A stretch of 64,000 nt of DNA from Variovorax sp. MHTC-1 (GCF_003984645.1 NZ_RWKI01000020.1:24774-88773); one strand, 5' to 3'; counted from the first letter of the stretch, positions 1 to 8,946 are shown. Program-made: numbers and translations. Notes: generated by a model from the letters alone, not told the origin.

Positions 1-607
1 GCGAGAGCAGCGCCGGCACGGCCGCGAACTGGTCGGCGAAGCGCGCGGTGTCGAGCACGGCCGCCACGTTCACGCCGGCCTTCGCGTATTGGCAGGCCAC
101 CAGGTAGAGCAGCGGGCCGGTGCCCATGAAGACCACGCGCCGGCCGATCGCGCAGCCCTGGAATTTGAGCGCCACCTGCGCGCCGCCGAGGGTGTAGACG
201 CCAGGCAGCGTCCAACCGGGCACGGGCAGCACGCGGTCGGTCGCGCCGGTCGCCACGATCAGCTGGCGATAGGGCACGCTGCGCGTGCTGCGGCTCGGGC
301 CGTGCAGCACATCGAGCAGGCCGCCCTGGGCGTTCCACACCAGGCTGTCGGGCTGGTAGTCGATGCGGTCCTGCAGCCCGTCCAGCGCCGCGTGCATGGC
401 GGTGGCGCGCGCGGCTTCGAAGCCGTACAAGGTCTCGGGGGAACGCTGAAAGTTCGCCGGTGGCCGGCGGTAGATCTGGCCACCGGCACGGCCGGCTTCG
501 TCGATCAGCACCGGCCGCAGGCCGTGCGCGACCAGCGCCTGCGCCGCGCGCACGCCGGCCGGGCCGGCGCCCACGATCACGGGTTGCAGCATGGCCTCTG
601 CCGTCAT
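1..607 (-). CDS. FAD/NAD(P)-dependent oxidoreductase, HcnB/OoxA-like (partial)
   Basis: Only the first ~202 residues are in the window; the gene continues past base 1. The N-terminus has a dinucleotide-binding motif VIVGAGPAG followed by a beta-alpha-beta end ...VLIDEAGRAGGQ, and later a second nucleotide-binding stretch VVFMGTGPLLYL, typical of the disulfide-reductase-like FAD subunit of HcnABC / opine oxidase / D-hydroxyproline dehydrogenase complexes. The ATG at 607 overlaps the stop of the 2Fe-2S gene (ATGA), so the two subunits are translationally coupled. The family oxidises the C-N bond of amino acids or opines; the substrate here is unknown. The adjoining ABC transporter suggests an imported amine or opine. 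Confidence 0.85.
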   Translation of the reverse strand, partial: MTAEAMLQPVIVGAGPAGVRAAQALVAHGLRPVLIDEAGRAGGQIYRRPPANFQRSPETLYGFEAARATAMHAALDGLQDRIDYQPDSLVWNAQGGLLDVLHGPSRSTRSVPYRQLIVATGATDRVLPVPGWTLPGVYTLGGAQVALKFQGCAIGRRVVFMGTGPLLYLVACQYAKAGVNVAAVLDTARFADQFAAVPALLS

Positions 608-906
608 GCAGGCTCCCCGCCGGTGAGCAACGCCATGCCGGGTTCGATGAAGGTGGAGCAGGCGCGCAGCCGGGCGCCATCGGCCGTCAGGATCCAGCAG
701 TCCTGGCAGGCGCCCATCATGCAGAAGCCCGCACGCGGCGCGCCGCTGAATTCGTTGCGGCGCAGCTGGCCGCACTGGGTCAGCACGGCGGTCAGCACCG
801 TGTCGCCGGCCAGGGCGCGAGCAGGCCGCCCGTCGAGCGTGAAGGCCACGGGAGCGCGACCGGACTCGGCCACACGGTACAGCAGAGGCTTGGCGAAACC
901 GCTCAT
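604..906 (-). CDS. (2Fe-2S)-binding protein, HcnA-like small subunit
   Basis: A 100-residue protein with a ferredoxin-like Fer2_4 fold. The cysteine cluster ...TQCGQL... with ...GFCMMGACQDCW... (C-x4-C-x2-C) followed by a late Cys (LRACST) fits the four ligands of a plant-type 2Fe-2S centre. This is the usual small subunit of heterotrimeric amine/opine dehydrogenases (HcnA, SoxA N-terminal type). ATGA overlaps on both sides, with the permease gene upstream and the FAD subunit downstream, put it in one operon with the transporter. It probably passes electrons from the FAD subunits; the third (DAO-like) subunit would lie beyond the window edge. Confidence 0.85.
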   Translation of the reverse strand: MSGFAKPLLYRVAESGRAPVAFTLDGRPARALAGDTVLTAVLTQCGQLRRNEFSGAPRAGFCMMGACQDCWILTADGARLRACSTFIEPGMALLTGGEPA

Positions 907-1697
907 CGGCGCCCCACCAGCACCCGGTCCAGCCCGTAGACGCGGTCGAGCACCACCATGGCGCAGGCCGTCACCGCCACCATCAGCGCCGACACCGCGG
1001 CCATCAGCGGATCGATCGATTCGGTCGCGTACATGTACATGCGCACCGGCAGCGTCACGGTGCTGGGCGCGGTCACGAAGATCGACATGGTCACCTCGTC
1101 GAAGCTGTTGATGAAGGCCAGCAACCAGCCGCCCGTCACGCCCGGCAGGATCATCGGCAAGGTGATGCGCCTGAACATGGTGGCCTGGCTCGCGCCGAGC
1201 GAGAGCGCAGCCTGCTCGGCGCTGCGATCGAAGCCGACCAGCGCGGCGATCACCAAGCGCAGCGTGTAGGGCGTGACGATCAGCGCGTGGGCCAGCACCA
1301 GCCAGCCGAAGCTGCCGGTACCGCCGACCAGCGCGAACAGGCGCAGCAGCGCCACGCCCAGCACCAGGTGCGGAATGATCAGCGGCGAGAGGAACAGGCC
1401 GTTGAGGAAGTCGCGCCCCGCGAACTCGTAGCGCGTGATCGCCATGCCGGCCGGCACCGCCAGCAGCGTGGCCAGCGTGGCCGAGGCGAGCGCCAGCCAC
1501 AGGCTGTTCCAGAACGATTGCATGAAGTCGGGGTGCGCGAACACCGCTTCGAACCAGCGCAGCGAGAAGCGCGTGGTCGGGATGGTGAGCGTGTTCTCGG
1601 GCGTGAAGGCGACGATGCACACCACCAGCAGCGGTGCCAGCATGAAGGCGATGACGAGCGCGTTGAACGCGAGGGCCAGGGGTCCGTTCTTGCTCAT
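903..1697 (-). CDS. ABC transporter permease, PotC/YdcV type
   Basis: A 264-residue inner-membrane permease with about six hydrophobic segments, starting MSKNGPLALAFNALVIAFML. The BPD_transp_1 EAA loop is visible as EQAALSLGASQATMFRRI, with the following IMLPG-like turn, matching spermidine/putrescine-type (PotC) permeases. It is the second permease of the cassette, 4 bases downstream of the first permease and overlapping the 2Fe-2S gene by 4 bases. Substrate class inferred from family: polyamine, opine or related cationic compound. The periplasmic binding protein of this transporter is not in the window. Confidence 0.88.
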   Translation of the reverse strand: MSKNGPLALAFNALVIAFMLAPLLVVCIVAFTPENTLTIPTTRFSLRWFEAVFAHPDFMQSFWNSLWLALASATLATLLAVPAGMAITRYEFAGRDFLNGLFLSPLIIPHLVLGVALLRLFALVGGTGSFGWLVLAHALIVTPYTLRLVIAALVGFDRSAEQAALSLGASQATMFRRITLPMILPGVTGGWLLAFINSFDEVTMSIFVTAPSTVTLPVRMYMYATESIDPLMAAVSALMVAVTACAMVVLDRVYGLDRVLVGRR

Positions 1698-1701
1698 GGC
1701 C

Positions 1702-2550
1702 CTACCCGAGCGCCTTTTTGTATCGGCCCTCGACCAGCCGGTTGTAGCTCAGCATGACGACGAGATTGGCCGCCAGCAGCGTCAGCGCGATGGCCGCGCC
1801 GAGCGGCCAGTTGAGCTCGTGCAGGTACTCGTCGTAGACCACGGTCGCGACCATCTTCAGGCGCCGCCCGCCGAGCAGGCCCGGAATGGCGAAGGAGCTG
1901 GCCGACAGGCCGAACACGATCAGGCTGCCCGACAGCACGCCCGGCATGACCTGCGGCAGCACGACGCGGCGCAGCGTGGTGAAGTGCGAGGCCTTGAGCG
2001 AGAGCGCGGCGTTCTCGACGCCCGGGTCCAGCTTCTGCAGCGAGGTCCAGACCGGGATCACCATGAAGGGGAGCATCACGTGCACCAGCGCGATCACCAC
2101 CGCGGTCTCGGTGTAGAGCATCTTCACCGGGCCGAGGCCGACGAGCTTGAGCGACCCGTTGACCAGGCCTTCCGGCCCGAGCAGCATGCTCCAGCCGAAG
2201 GCCCGCACCACCACCGACACCAGGAGCGGCGCCAGCACCACCAGCAGCAGCACCGAGCGCCACGGGTTGCGCATGCGGCTCAGCACATAGGCCTCGGGGG
2301 TGCCGACGAGCACGCAGATCAGCGCCACCAGGCCCGAGATCCAGAAGGTGCGCCAGAAGATGCCGTGGTAGTAGGAGTCGGTGAACACATGGGTGTAGTG
2401 CTCGAGCGTGAACTCGTCCGCCCGGGGGCCGGTGGCGGGGTCGTAGACGTTGAAGGACAGCACCGCCGTCAGCGCCAGCGGCACCAGCAGCAGCGCGGCG
2501 AACAGCAGCAGCGCCGGCCCGGACAGCCACCAGGGCGATGCCTTCTTCAT
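1702..2550 (-). CDS. ABC transporter permease, PotB/YdcU type
   Basis: A 282-residue inner-membrane permease beginning MKKASPWWLSGPALLLF with about six membrane spans. The EAA motif reads ENAALSLKASHFTTLRRVVLPQVMPG, the interaction site for the ATPase. Length and motif match PotB-type permeases. Its start overlaps the end of the ATP-binding gene by 4 bases and the partner permease follows after 4 bases, so the ATPase-permease-permease order is that of polyamine-type cassettes. The N-terminal periplasmic loop (residues ~35-75) is longer than in amino-acid HisMQ permeases, supporting the PotB assignment. Confidence 0.88.
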   Translation of the reverse strand: MKKASPWWLSGPALLLFAALLLVPLALTAVLSFNVYDPATGPRADEFTLEHYTHVFTDSYYHGIFWRTFWISGLVALICVLVGTPEAYVLSRMRNPWRSVLLLVVLAPLLVSVVVRAFGWSMLLGPEGLVNGSLKLVGLGPVKMLYTETAVVIALVHVMLPFMVIPVWTSLQKLDPGVENAALSLKASHFTTLRRVVLPQVMPGVLSGSLIVFGLSASSFAIPGLLGGRRLKMVATVVYDEYLHELNWPLGAAIALTLLAANLVVMLSYNRLVEGRYKKALG

Positions 2551-3629
2551 GCGGCCACCCGTTCGGCAGCCGCACGCTCTTCGGCGGGCAGCAGGCGCGT
2601 GCAGTGGTCGGGCCAGGCGAGCCCGGCCGCATGGCCTTCATCGAGCGCGGGCCGGCCGTCGTTGGGCGACAGCACCATCAGCTCGCCGACCGGCGTCGTC
2701 ACGGCGTAAAGCCACTGGCTGCCGAGGAAGAAGCGCTCGCGCACCGTGCCGTCGAAGCGGCCGCGGCCGGCTTCCACCAGCTGCAGCTTTTCCGGCCGCA
2801 CGCTGAGCAGCACCTGCGCGCCGACCTGGAAGCCGGCGTCGTCCACATCGACCGCGAACGGCCCCAGGTCGACGCGGCTGCGGGTGCCGTTCGCCACCAC
2901 GCGCCCGGCCAGCAGGTTGGCCTTGCCCACGAAAGTGGAGATGAAGCGCGTGCGCGGATGCTCGTAGACGCGGTGCGGATGGTCGATCTGCGTGGCGCAG
3001 CCGCCTTCCATGACGACCACGCGGTCGCTGATCGACATCGCCTCGCTCTGGTCGTGCGTGACCATCACCGTGGTGGTGCCCACCTTGCGCTGGATCTGGC
3101 GCAGCTCGAACTGCATCTCCTCGCGCAGCTTGGCGTCCAGGTTGGAGAGCGGCTCGTCCAGGAGCAGCACCGGCGGCTCGATCACCAGCGCGCGGGCCAG
3201 CGCCACGCGCTGGCGCTGGCCGCCCGAGAGTTCGCGCGGATAGCGGGTGGCATGCGGCTCCAGGTGCACCAGGGACAGCGCCTGCGCCACGCGCTCGCGC
3301 CGCTCGGCCTTCGGCATCTTGCGCATCTCGAGGCCGAAGCTCACGTTGTCGGCCACCGTCATGTGCGGAAACAGCGCATAGGTCTGGAACACGATGCCCA
3401 GGCCGCGCGTGTTGGCCTTGGCGTGCGTGATGTCGCGCCCGGCCAGTTCGATGCGGCCGCTGCTCACGGCCTCGAAGCCCGCCACCATCTGCAGGGTGGT
3501 GGTCTTGCCGCAGCCCGAAGGCCCCAGCAGCGAAACGAATTCGCCTTTCTCCACCGACAGGCTCATGGCGGACACCGCGCAGGTGCTGCCGTAGAACTTG
3601 GTCAGCTCGGTGAGCTTGAGAAATGACAT
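2547..3629 (-). CDS. ABC transporter ATP-binding protein, PotA type
   Basis: A 360-residue ATPase. It shows Walker A GPSGCGKTT, Q-loop VFQTYALFPHM, signature LSGGQRQRVALARAL, Walker B LLLDEPLSNLDA and switch His in MVTHDQ. A C-terminal TOBE region (from ~residue 280) is typical of PotA/UgpC importers. I chose the ATG at 3629 (MSFLKLTELTKFYG) over an upstream in-frame ATG at 3653 because the family begins there. It is the first gene of a leftward operon reading on through two permeases and the oxidoreductase genes. The 192-base divergent space to the IclR gene should carry its promoter. Confidence 0.92.
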   Translation of the reverse strand: MSFLKLTELTKFYGSTCAVSAMSLSVEKGEFVSLLGPSGCGKTTTLQMVAGFEAVSSGRIELAGRDITHAKANTRGLGIVFQTYALFPHMTVADNVSFGLEMRKMPKAERRERVAQALSLVHLEPHATRYPRELSGGQRQRVALARALVIEPPVLLLDEPLSNLDAKLREEMQFELRQIQRKVGTTTVMVTHDQSEAMSISDRVVVMEGGCATQIDHPHRVYEHPRTRFISTFVGKANLLAGRVVANGTRSRVDLGPFAVDVDDAGFQVGAQVLLSVRPEKLQLVEAGRGRFDGTVRERFFLGSQWLYAVTTPVGELMVLSPNDGRPALDEGHAAGLAWPDHCTRLLPAEERAAAERVAA

Positions 3630-3761
3630 GAACAGGCCTTTCGTGGGGCGCACCCCGATGGGGCGGCAACTGAAGTCTTTCGTCGGAGTCGATTCACTCT
3701 ATTGCAACGAATGCGCCAGATCACACAGGGTATTTCACTAATCAGAATCTTTTTCTTATTT

Positions 3762-3778
3762 ATTCCGTTCAATGGAAT
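3762..3778. promoter_or_regulatory. Inverted repeat, candidate IclR-family operator
   Basis: ATTCC-N7-GGAAT is a perfect inverted repeat lying 44 bases before the IclR start and between the divergent transporter and regulator genes, in a locally AT-rich stretch. Site spacing suits an IclR dimer controlling both directions. Position and symmetry are seen; binding is inference. Confidence 0.4.
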
Positions 3779-3821
3779 TTGTGGCGTAGACTGGCCGAAC
3801 AACATTCCACCCTGCACAGGC

Positions 3822-4679
3822 ATGAGCACCCCTTCTCCTTCCACCAGCGGCGTGCCGCGCGTCTTCGCCGTGATCCGGGCCCTCGCCGCGGTGCAGGCGG
3901 AGGGTGGACGCGTGACCCAGATCGCACGCGCCGTCGGCCTGACCCAGGCCACCACGCACCGGCTGCTGCAATCGCTGGTGGCCGAAGGCATGGTCGACCA
4001 GGACGCGCGCAGCAAGCTGTACCGGCTGGGCATCGACTTCTTCGCGCTGGCCGCCAATGCGGGCAACCCGGGGGACCTGCGCACGCTGTGCCGCCCCGTG
4101 CTGTTGCGCCTGTGCGCGAGCCTGGGCGACAGCATCTTTCTGCTGGCGCGCAGCGGCTTCGATGCGGTGTGCCTGGACCGCAGCGAGGGGCCGTTTCCGA
4201 TCCGTTCCTTCACCGGCGACGTCGGCGGGCGCATCGCGCTGGGCGTGGGCCAGGGCGCGCTCGCGATCCTGGCCTTCCTGCCGGAGGCCGAGCGCGAAGA
4301 GGTGATCCGCTTCAACCTGTCGCGCGTGCGCGAGTACGGCGTGTACGACGAGGTCTATCTGCGAACCGAGATCGAGCGCGTTCGCCAGGCGGGCTACGCG
4401 GGCCGCAGCACCGGCCTGCTCGAAGGCATGGCCGGCGTCGCCGTCCCCATCTGCGACCGCGAGGGCCGCGCGGTTGCCGCACTGAGCGTGGGCACCATCG
4501 CCGACCGGCTCAACGCCGACCGCATGCCGACCGTGGTGGAGCTGCTCAAGCGCGAGGCCGCGGCCATCGGGCCGAAGATCAATCCCTTCGACGCGACGCT
4601 GCGCCGGCCTTCGCAGAGCCTGGCGAGCTCGCCGGCCGCGCAGCGGATCGAGCTGCCCGCGGCGCCGGGGCCGGCGTGA
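3822..4679 (+). CDS. IclR family transcriptional regulator
   Basis: A 285-residue regulator. The N-terminal winged HTH (residues ~10-70) contains RVTQIARAVGLTQATTHRLL, and the C-terminal GAF-like effector domain shows the IclR-typical GRIALGVGQGALAILAFLP and STGLLEGMAGVAVPI. I start at ATG 3822 (MSTPSPSTSGVPR); an in-frame ATG at 3702 would add 40 residues unlike the family. It diverges from the PotA-type operon and probably regulates it. Its last ~100 bases overlap the end of the convergent LysR gene, so the two regulators share 3-prime coding sequence in opposite strands. Confidence 0.9.
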   Translation: MSTPSPSTSGVPRVFAVIRALAAVQAEGGRVTQIARAVGLTQATTHRLLQSLVAEGMVDQDARSKLYRLGIDFFALAANAGNPGDLRTLCRPVLLRLCASLGDSIFLLARSGFDAVCLDRSEGPFPIRSFTGDVGGRIALGVGQGALAILAFLPEAEREEVIRFNLSRVREYGVYDEVYLRTEIERVRQAGYAGRSTGLLEGMAGVAVPICDREGRAVAALSVGTIADRLNADRMPTVVELLKREAAAIGPKINPFDATLRRPSQSLASSPAAQRIELPAAPGPA

Positions 4680-5583
4680 GGGCCGCGGCCCGGCTCTGGG
4701 CCACGATCCAGTCGCGAAAGGCCAGCAGCAGGGGCGTCTGGGCGCGCGACTCGGGGTACACGAGGTAGTAGGCGTCCGAACTCGTCAGCGCCTGCGGAAA
4801 CAGCACGACCAAGGCGCCGGAGGCGATCTCGGCCTCGACCAGAAAGCTCGGCAACAGCGCCGCGCCCAGCCCTGACACTGCGGCCTGGGCGATCATCGCG
4901 AACTGCTCGAAGCGCGGCCCGCGCAGTGCCTGCGCCGCGCTGCCGCCGGTTTGCTCGAACCACTCGGCCCACTGGGTCGGCCGGGTGCTCTGCTGCAGCA
5001 GCACGACCGAGGCCAGGTCCTGCATCCGGTGGATGCCGTGCTGCTGCTTGTAGGAAGGGCTGCACACAGGCACCACCTCTTCCTGCATCAGGTATTCGCA
5101 GGCGGCGCCAGCCCAGTGCGGCGCGCCGAAATGAATGGCCGCATCGAAGGGCTCCTGGGCGAAGTCGAAGGGCTCGGAGCGGGCCGCGAAGTTCACCGTG
5201 ACCTCGGGATGGCGCGCCGCGAAATCGGGCAGGCGCGGAATCAGCCAGCGCGTACCGAGCGTGGGCAGCACGGCCAGGTTGAGCAGCCCGCCGCCGCCGG
5301 AGAGCGCCATGACCTTCTGCGTGGCGCCGGAGAACTGCTGCAGCGCGCCGCGCACGTCCGCGGCGTAGACCCGGCCGGCGTCGGTCAGCACCACGCGCTG
5401 GCGCACGCGGTGGAACAGGGCCACGCCCAGCTGGGCTTCGAGCTGGCGGATCTGCCGCGACACGGCGCTCTGCGTCAGGTGCAGCTCGTCGGCCGCGCGC
5501 GAGACGCTGGCGTGGCGCGCCGCAGCCTCGAAGGCCAGCAGGTCCGCGATCGGCGGCAGGAAGGTCTTGCGAAGCGTGGTCAT
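4579..5583 (-). CDS. LysR family transcriptional regulator (GcvA-like)
   Basis: A 334-residue LTTR: N-terminal HTH with AARHASVSRAADELHLTQSAVSRQIRQLE (seen in two parts, ~residues 20-48), then a substrate-binding domain with GLGAALLPSFLVE. It resembles GcvA-type regulators (TLPLHHRWLIPRL-like region: PTLGTRWLIPRLPDF). The family is usually ~300 residues; the last ~30 residues (Ala/Arg/Pro-rich) are an extension lying inside the convergent IclR gene. It diverges from the aldehyde dehydrogenase gene (149 bases between starts), which is its most likely target together with the ThDP enzyme. Confidence 0.9.
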   Translation of the reverse strand: MTTLRKTFLPPIADLLAFEAAARHASVSRAADELHLTQSAVSRQIRQLEAQLGVALFHRVRQRVVLTDAGRVYAADVRGALQQFSGATQKVMALSGGGGLLNLAVLPTLGTRWLIPRLPDFAARHPEVTVNFAARSEPFDFAQEPFDAAIHFGAPHWAGAACEYLMQEEVVPVCSPSYKQQHGIHRMQDLASVVLLQQSTRPTQWAEWFEQTGGSAAQALRGPRFEQFAMIAQAAVSGLGAALLPSFLVEAEIASGALVVLFPQALTSSDAYYLVYPESRAQTPLLLAFRDWIVAQSRAAALTPAPAPRAARSAARPASSPGSAKAGAASRRRD

Positions 5584-5732
5584 GCGGCGGAGGAATGATC
5601 TGGCGGGAGGCTAGCGTAATCGCGCTGCGCAAAGTTCATTCCTTCCGAGCATCAAGTCTTTCCGATTTTTTGCTATGCAATCGGCCCGGCGTGGCGGATA
5701 TTGATGCCCTCCTGTTCTCGAACGCGAATCCC

Positions 5733-7268
5733 ATGCCGCAAGCCTTCACCTCCTCCGTCGCCACCGAAGTCGATCAGCTGCTGCAGCGCTTGGGCGTGCC
5801 CCACGCCGCCTACACCGGCGGCGACCTGCCGGTGCGCTCCCCGATCACCGGCGAGCCGATCGCCGCCGTGGCGCAGACCACGCCGGCCGAAGCCACCGAG
5901 GCCATCGGCCGGGCGCACGCGGCCTACCAGGCATGGCGCAGCGTGCCGGCGCCGCGCCGCGGCGAACTCGTGCGCCTGCTTGGCGAGGAGCTGCGCGCGG
6001 CCAAGGCCGACCTGGGCCGGCTGGTCACGCTGGAGGCCGGCAAGATTCCGTCCGAAGGCGCCGGCGAGGTGCAGGAAATGATCGACATCTGCGACTTCGC
6101 GGTCGGCCTGTCGCGCCAACTCTACGGCCTGACGCTGGCCACCGAGCGCGCCGAGCACCGCATGATGGAAAGCTGGCATCCGCTGGGGGTCTGCGGCGTC
6201 ATCTCGGCCTTCAACTTCCCGGTGGCCGTGTGGTCGTGGAATGCCGCGCTGGCGCTGGTCTGCGGCGACGCGGTGGTGTGGAAGCCGTCCGAGAAGACGC
6301 CGCTCACCGCGCTGGCCACGCACGCCATCGCGCAGCGCGCGCTGGCGCGCTTCGGCGATGCGCCCGAGGGCCTGCTGGAACTGCTGCTCGGCCAGCGCGC
6401 CGTCGGCGAAGTGCTGGTGGACGACCACCGCGTGGCGGTGCTGTCGGCCACCGGCTCCACCGCCATGGGGCGCCAGGTCGCACCGCGCCTGGCGGCGCGT
6501 TTCGCCCGCGCGATCCTGGAGCTGGGCGGCAACAACGCGGCCATCGTCGCCCCGTCGGCCGACCTCGACCTCGCGTTGCGTGCCATCGCCTTCTCCGCGA
6601 TGGGCACGGCCGGGCAGCGCTGCACGACGCTGCGCCGCCTGTTCGTGCACGACGGCGTGTACGACACGCTGGTGCCGCGGCTCGCCAAGGTCTACGGCAG
6701 CGTGCAGGTGGGCGATCCGCGCGCGCCGGGCACGCTGGTGGGGCCGCTGATCGACAGCGCCGCCTTCGAGGGCATGCAGAAGGCACTGCAGGAAAGCCGC
6801 GAGGCCGGAGCGACGGTGCATGGCGGCGGACGCGTCGACGGCATCGCGGGCGACGGCGCCTTCTACGTGCGGCCGGCCCTGGTGGAGCTGGCCGCGCACG
6901 CCGGCCCGGTGCTGCGCGAAACCTTCGCGCCCATCCTGTACGTGCTGCGCTACCGATCGCTCGACGACGCGATCGCCTGGCACAACGAAGTCGGCGCCGG
7001 CCTGTCGTCGTCCATCTTCACCTTGAACGTGCGCGAGGCCGAGCGCTTCATCTCGAGCACGGGTTCGGACTGCGGCATCGCCAACGTCAACATCGGCCCG
7101 AGCGGCGCCGAGATCGGCGGCGCCTTCGGCGGCGAGAAGGAGACCGGCGGCGGGCGCGAGGCCGGCTCCGACAGCTGGAAGGCCTACATGCGCCGCGCCA
7201 CCAACACCATCAACTATTCCACCGCCCTGCCGCTGGCGCAGGGCGTGACCTTCGACATCGAGGGCTGA
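5733..7268 (+). CDS. amaB: ALDH7-type aldehyde dehydrogenase (L-piperidine-6-carboxylate dehydrogenase-like)
   Basis: A 511-residue NAD(P)-dependent dehydrogenase. Catalytic Cys297 lies in GQRCTT and the general-base Glu in LELGGNNA. The C-terminal INYSTALPLAQGVTFDIEG resembles Pcd/AmaB enzymes that oxidise piperideine-6-carboxylate / 2-aminoadipate semialdehyde in lysine-pipecolate catabolism. I took ATG 5733 (MPQAFTSSVATEVDQLL); an upstream in-frame frame adds a non-family leader. The ThDP enzyme follows 4 bases later, so they form an operon, divergent from the LysR gene. Whether it serves lysine breakdown here or another semialdehyde is inference; the gene symbol is by family resemblance. 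Confidence 0.8.
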   Translation: MPQAFTSSVATEVDQLLQRLGVPHAAYTGGDLPVRSPITGEPIAAVAQTTPAEATEAIGRAHAAYQAWRSVPAPRRGELVRLLGEELRAAKADLGRLVTLEAGKIPSEGAGEVQEMIDICDFAVGLSRQLYGLTLATERAEHRMMESWHPLGVCGVISAFNFPVAVWSWNAALALVCGDAVVWKPSEKTPLTALATHAIAQRALARFGDAPEGLLELLLGQRAVGEVLVDDHRVAVLSATGSTAMGRQVAPRLAARFARAILELGGNNAAIVAPSADLDLALRAIAFSAMGTAGQRCTTLRRLFVHDGVYDTLVPRLAKVYGSVQVGDPRAPGTLVGPLIDSAAFEGMQKALQESREAGATVHGGGRVDGIAGDGAFYVRPALVELAAHAGPVLRETFAPILYVLRYRSLDDAIAWHNEVGAGLSSSIFTLNVREAERFISSTGSDCGIANVNIGPSGAEIGGAFGGEKETGGGREAGSDSWKAYMRRATNTINYSTALPLAQGVTFDIEG

Positions 7269-7272
7269 GCGC

Positions 7273-8946
7273 ATGACCGCTTCGCGCACCGGCGGCCGAA
7301 TCCTGGTCGACCAGCTCATCACTCACGGCGTCCAACAACTCTTCTGCGTGCCGGGCGAGAGCTTCCTGGCCGTGCTCGACGCGCTGCACGACGCCTCGAT
7401 CGAGGTCACCGTGTGCCGCCAGGAAGGCGGCGCGGCCATGATGGCCGAGGCGCAAGGCAAGCTCACCGGGCGCCCCGGCGTCTGCTTCGTGACGCGCGGC
7501 CCGGGCGCTACCAACGCGGCGGCCGGGGTGCACATCGCGCACCAGGACTCGACGCCGCTGCTGCTCTTCGTCGGCCAGGTGGCGCGCGGCGCGCTGGGCC
7601 GCGAAGCCTTCCAGGAGCTGGACTACGGCGCGGTGTTCGGCACCATGGCCAAGTGGGTGGTGCAGGTCGACGACGCCGCGCGGCTGCCCGAACTGGTGTC
7701 GCGCGCCTTTCATGTCGCCACCTCGGGGCGACCGGGCCCGGTGGTCATCGCGCTGCCTGAAGACATGCTGACCGAAGCGGCTGCGGTGGCCGATGCGCTG
7801 CCCTACGCGGTGGCCGAGACCTACCCCGGCGCGGCGCAGCTGGCTGAATTGCAGCAGCGCCTGGCGGCGGCGCAGCGGCCGGTGGCCATCGTCGGCGGCA
7901 GCCGCTGGTCCGAGGCGGCGGTGCAGCACTTCAGCGCTTTCGCCGAGGCCTTCGCCCTGCCCGTCTACTGCTCGTTCCGGCGCCAGATGCTGTTCAGCGC
8001 CGACCATCCCTGCTACGCCGGCGACCTCGGCCTCGGTGCCAATCCGCGCTTGCTGGAGCGCATCCGCCAGTCGGACCTGATCCTGCTCGTGGGCGGACGC
8101 TTGTCCGAAGTGCCGTCGCAAGGCTACGAACTGCTCGACATCCCGTCGCCGAAGCAGGCCCTGGTGCATGTGCACGCCGATGCGGACGAACTGGGCCGCC
8201 TGTACCGCGCCACCCAGGCGGTCCACGCGACGCCGCAAGCCTTCGCCCAGGCGGTGGCCGCGCTGCGCCCGGCGGCGCCGCCAGCCTGGCGCGGCGCTAC
8301 CGCAGCGGCGCGCGAAGAATTCCTGCGCTGGAGCGACCCGACGCCGATCCGCATCCCGGGCCCGCTGCAGATGGGCGAGGTGATGCAGCACCTGCGTGAA
8401 GCCCTACCCGCCGACACCATCTTCTGCAACGGCGCCGGCAACTTCGCCACCTGGGTGCACCGCTTCTGGCCCTTTCGCGCCTTTGCCAGCCAGTTGGCCC
8501 CGACCAGCGGCTCGATGGGCTACGGCCTGCCCGCCGGCGTGGGCGCCAAGCGGCTGTGGCCGCAGCGCGAGGTGGTGGTGTTCGCCGGCGACGGCGATTT
8601 CCTCATGCACGGCCAGGAGTTCGCGACCGCCGTGCAGTATGGGCTGCCCATCCTCGTGGTGCTGCTCGACAACGCCATGTACGGCACCATTCGGATGCAT
8701 CAGGAACGGCACTACCCGGGCCGGGTCAGCGCCACGCAACTGAAGAACCCCGATTTCCGCCGCTACGCCGAGGTGTTCGGCGGCCACGGCGAGCGCGTGG
8801 AGCGCACCGAGGAGTTCGCCCCCGCCCTGGCGCGCGCCCGCGCCAGCGGCCGGCCCGCCATCCTGCACTGCCTGCTGGATCCGGAGGCCATCACCCCCGG
8901 CAGCACGCTGCAGAGCATCCGCGCCGCGGCGCTTTCTGCCGACTGA
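7273..8946 (+). CDS. Thiamine-diphosphate-dependent enzyme, acetolactate-synthase-like
   Basis: A 557-residue enzyme with the three-domain ThDP layout: N-terminal PYR domain (CVPGES, catalytic Glu in CRQEGGAAMMAEA, GPGATNAA), a central transhydrogenase-like domain (~residues 195-325), and a C-terminal PP domain with the metal motif GDGDFLMHGQEF...NAMYG. It lacks the clear FAD-site features needed to call it IlvB, and family members of this size include acetolactate synthases, oxalyl-CoA or sulfoacetaldehyde lyase relatives. Cotranscribed with the upstream semialdehyde dehydrogenase (4-base gap). Exact reaction unknown; probably 2-oxoacid decarboxylation or carboligation. Confidence 0.85.
   Translation: MTASRTGGRILVDQLITHGVQQLFCVPGESFLAVLDALHDASIEVTVCRQEGGAAMMAEAQGKLTGRPGVCFVTRGPGATNAAAGVHIAHQDSTPLLLFVGQVARGALGREAFQELDYGAVFGTMAKWVVQVDDAARLPELVSRAFHVATSGRPGPVVIALPEDMLTEAAAVADALPYAVAETYPGAAQLAELQQRLAAAQRPVAIVGGSRWSEAAVQHFSAFAEAFALPVYCSFRRQMLFSADHPCYAGDLGLGANPRLLERIRQSDLILLVGGRLSEVPSQGYELLDIPSPKQALVHVHADADELGRLYRATQAVHATPQAFAQAVAALRPAAPPAWRGATAAAREEFLRWSDPTPIRIPGPLQMGEVMQHLREALPADTIFCNGAGNFATWVHRFWPFRAFASQLAPTSGSMGYGLPAGVGAKRLWPQREVVVFAGDGDFLMHGQEFATAVQYGLPILVVLLDNAMYGTIRMHQERHYPGRVSATQLKNPDFRRYAEVFGGHGERVERTEEFAPALARARASGRPAILHCLLDPEAITPGSTLQSIRAAALSAD

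Noticed and set aside
1435..3626. Long open frames antisense to the ABC transporter genes
   Set aside because: They are His/Arg/Gln-rich antisense products of high-GC genes, without motifs or starts; the minus-strand genes have all expected ABC motifs.
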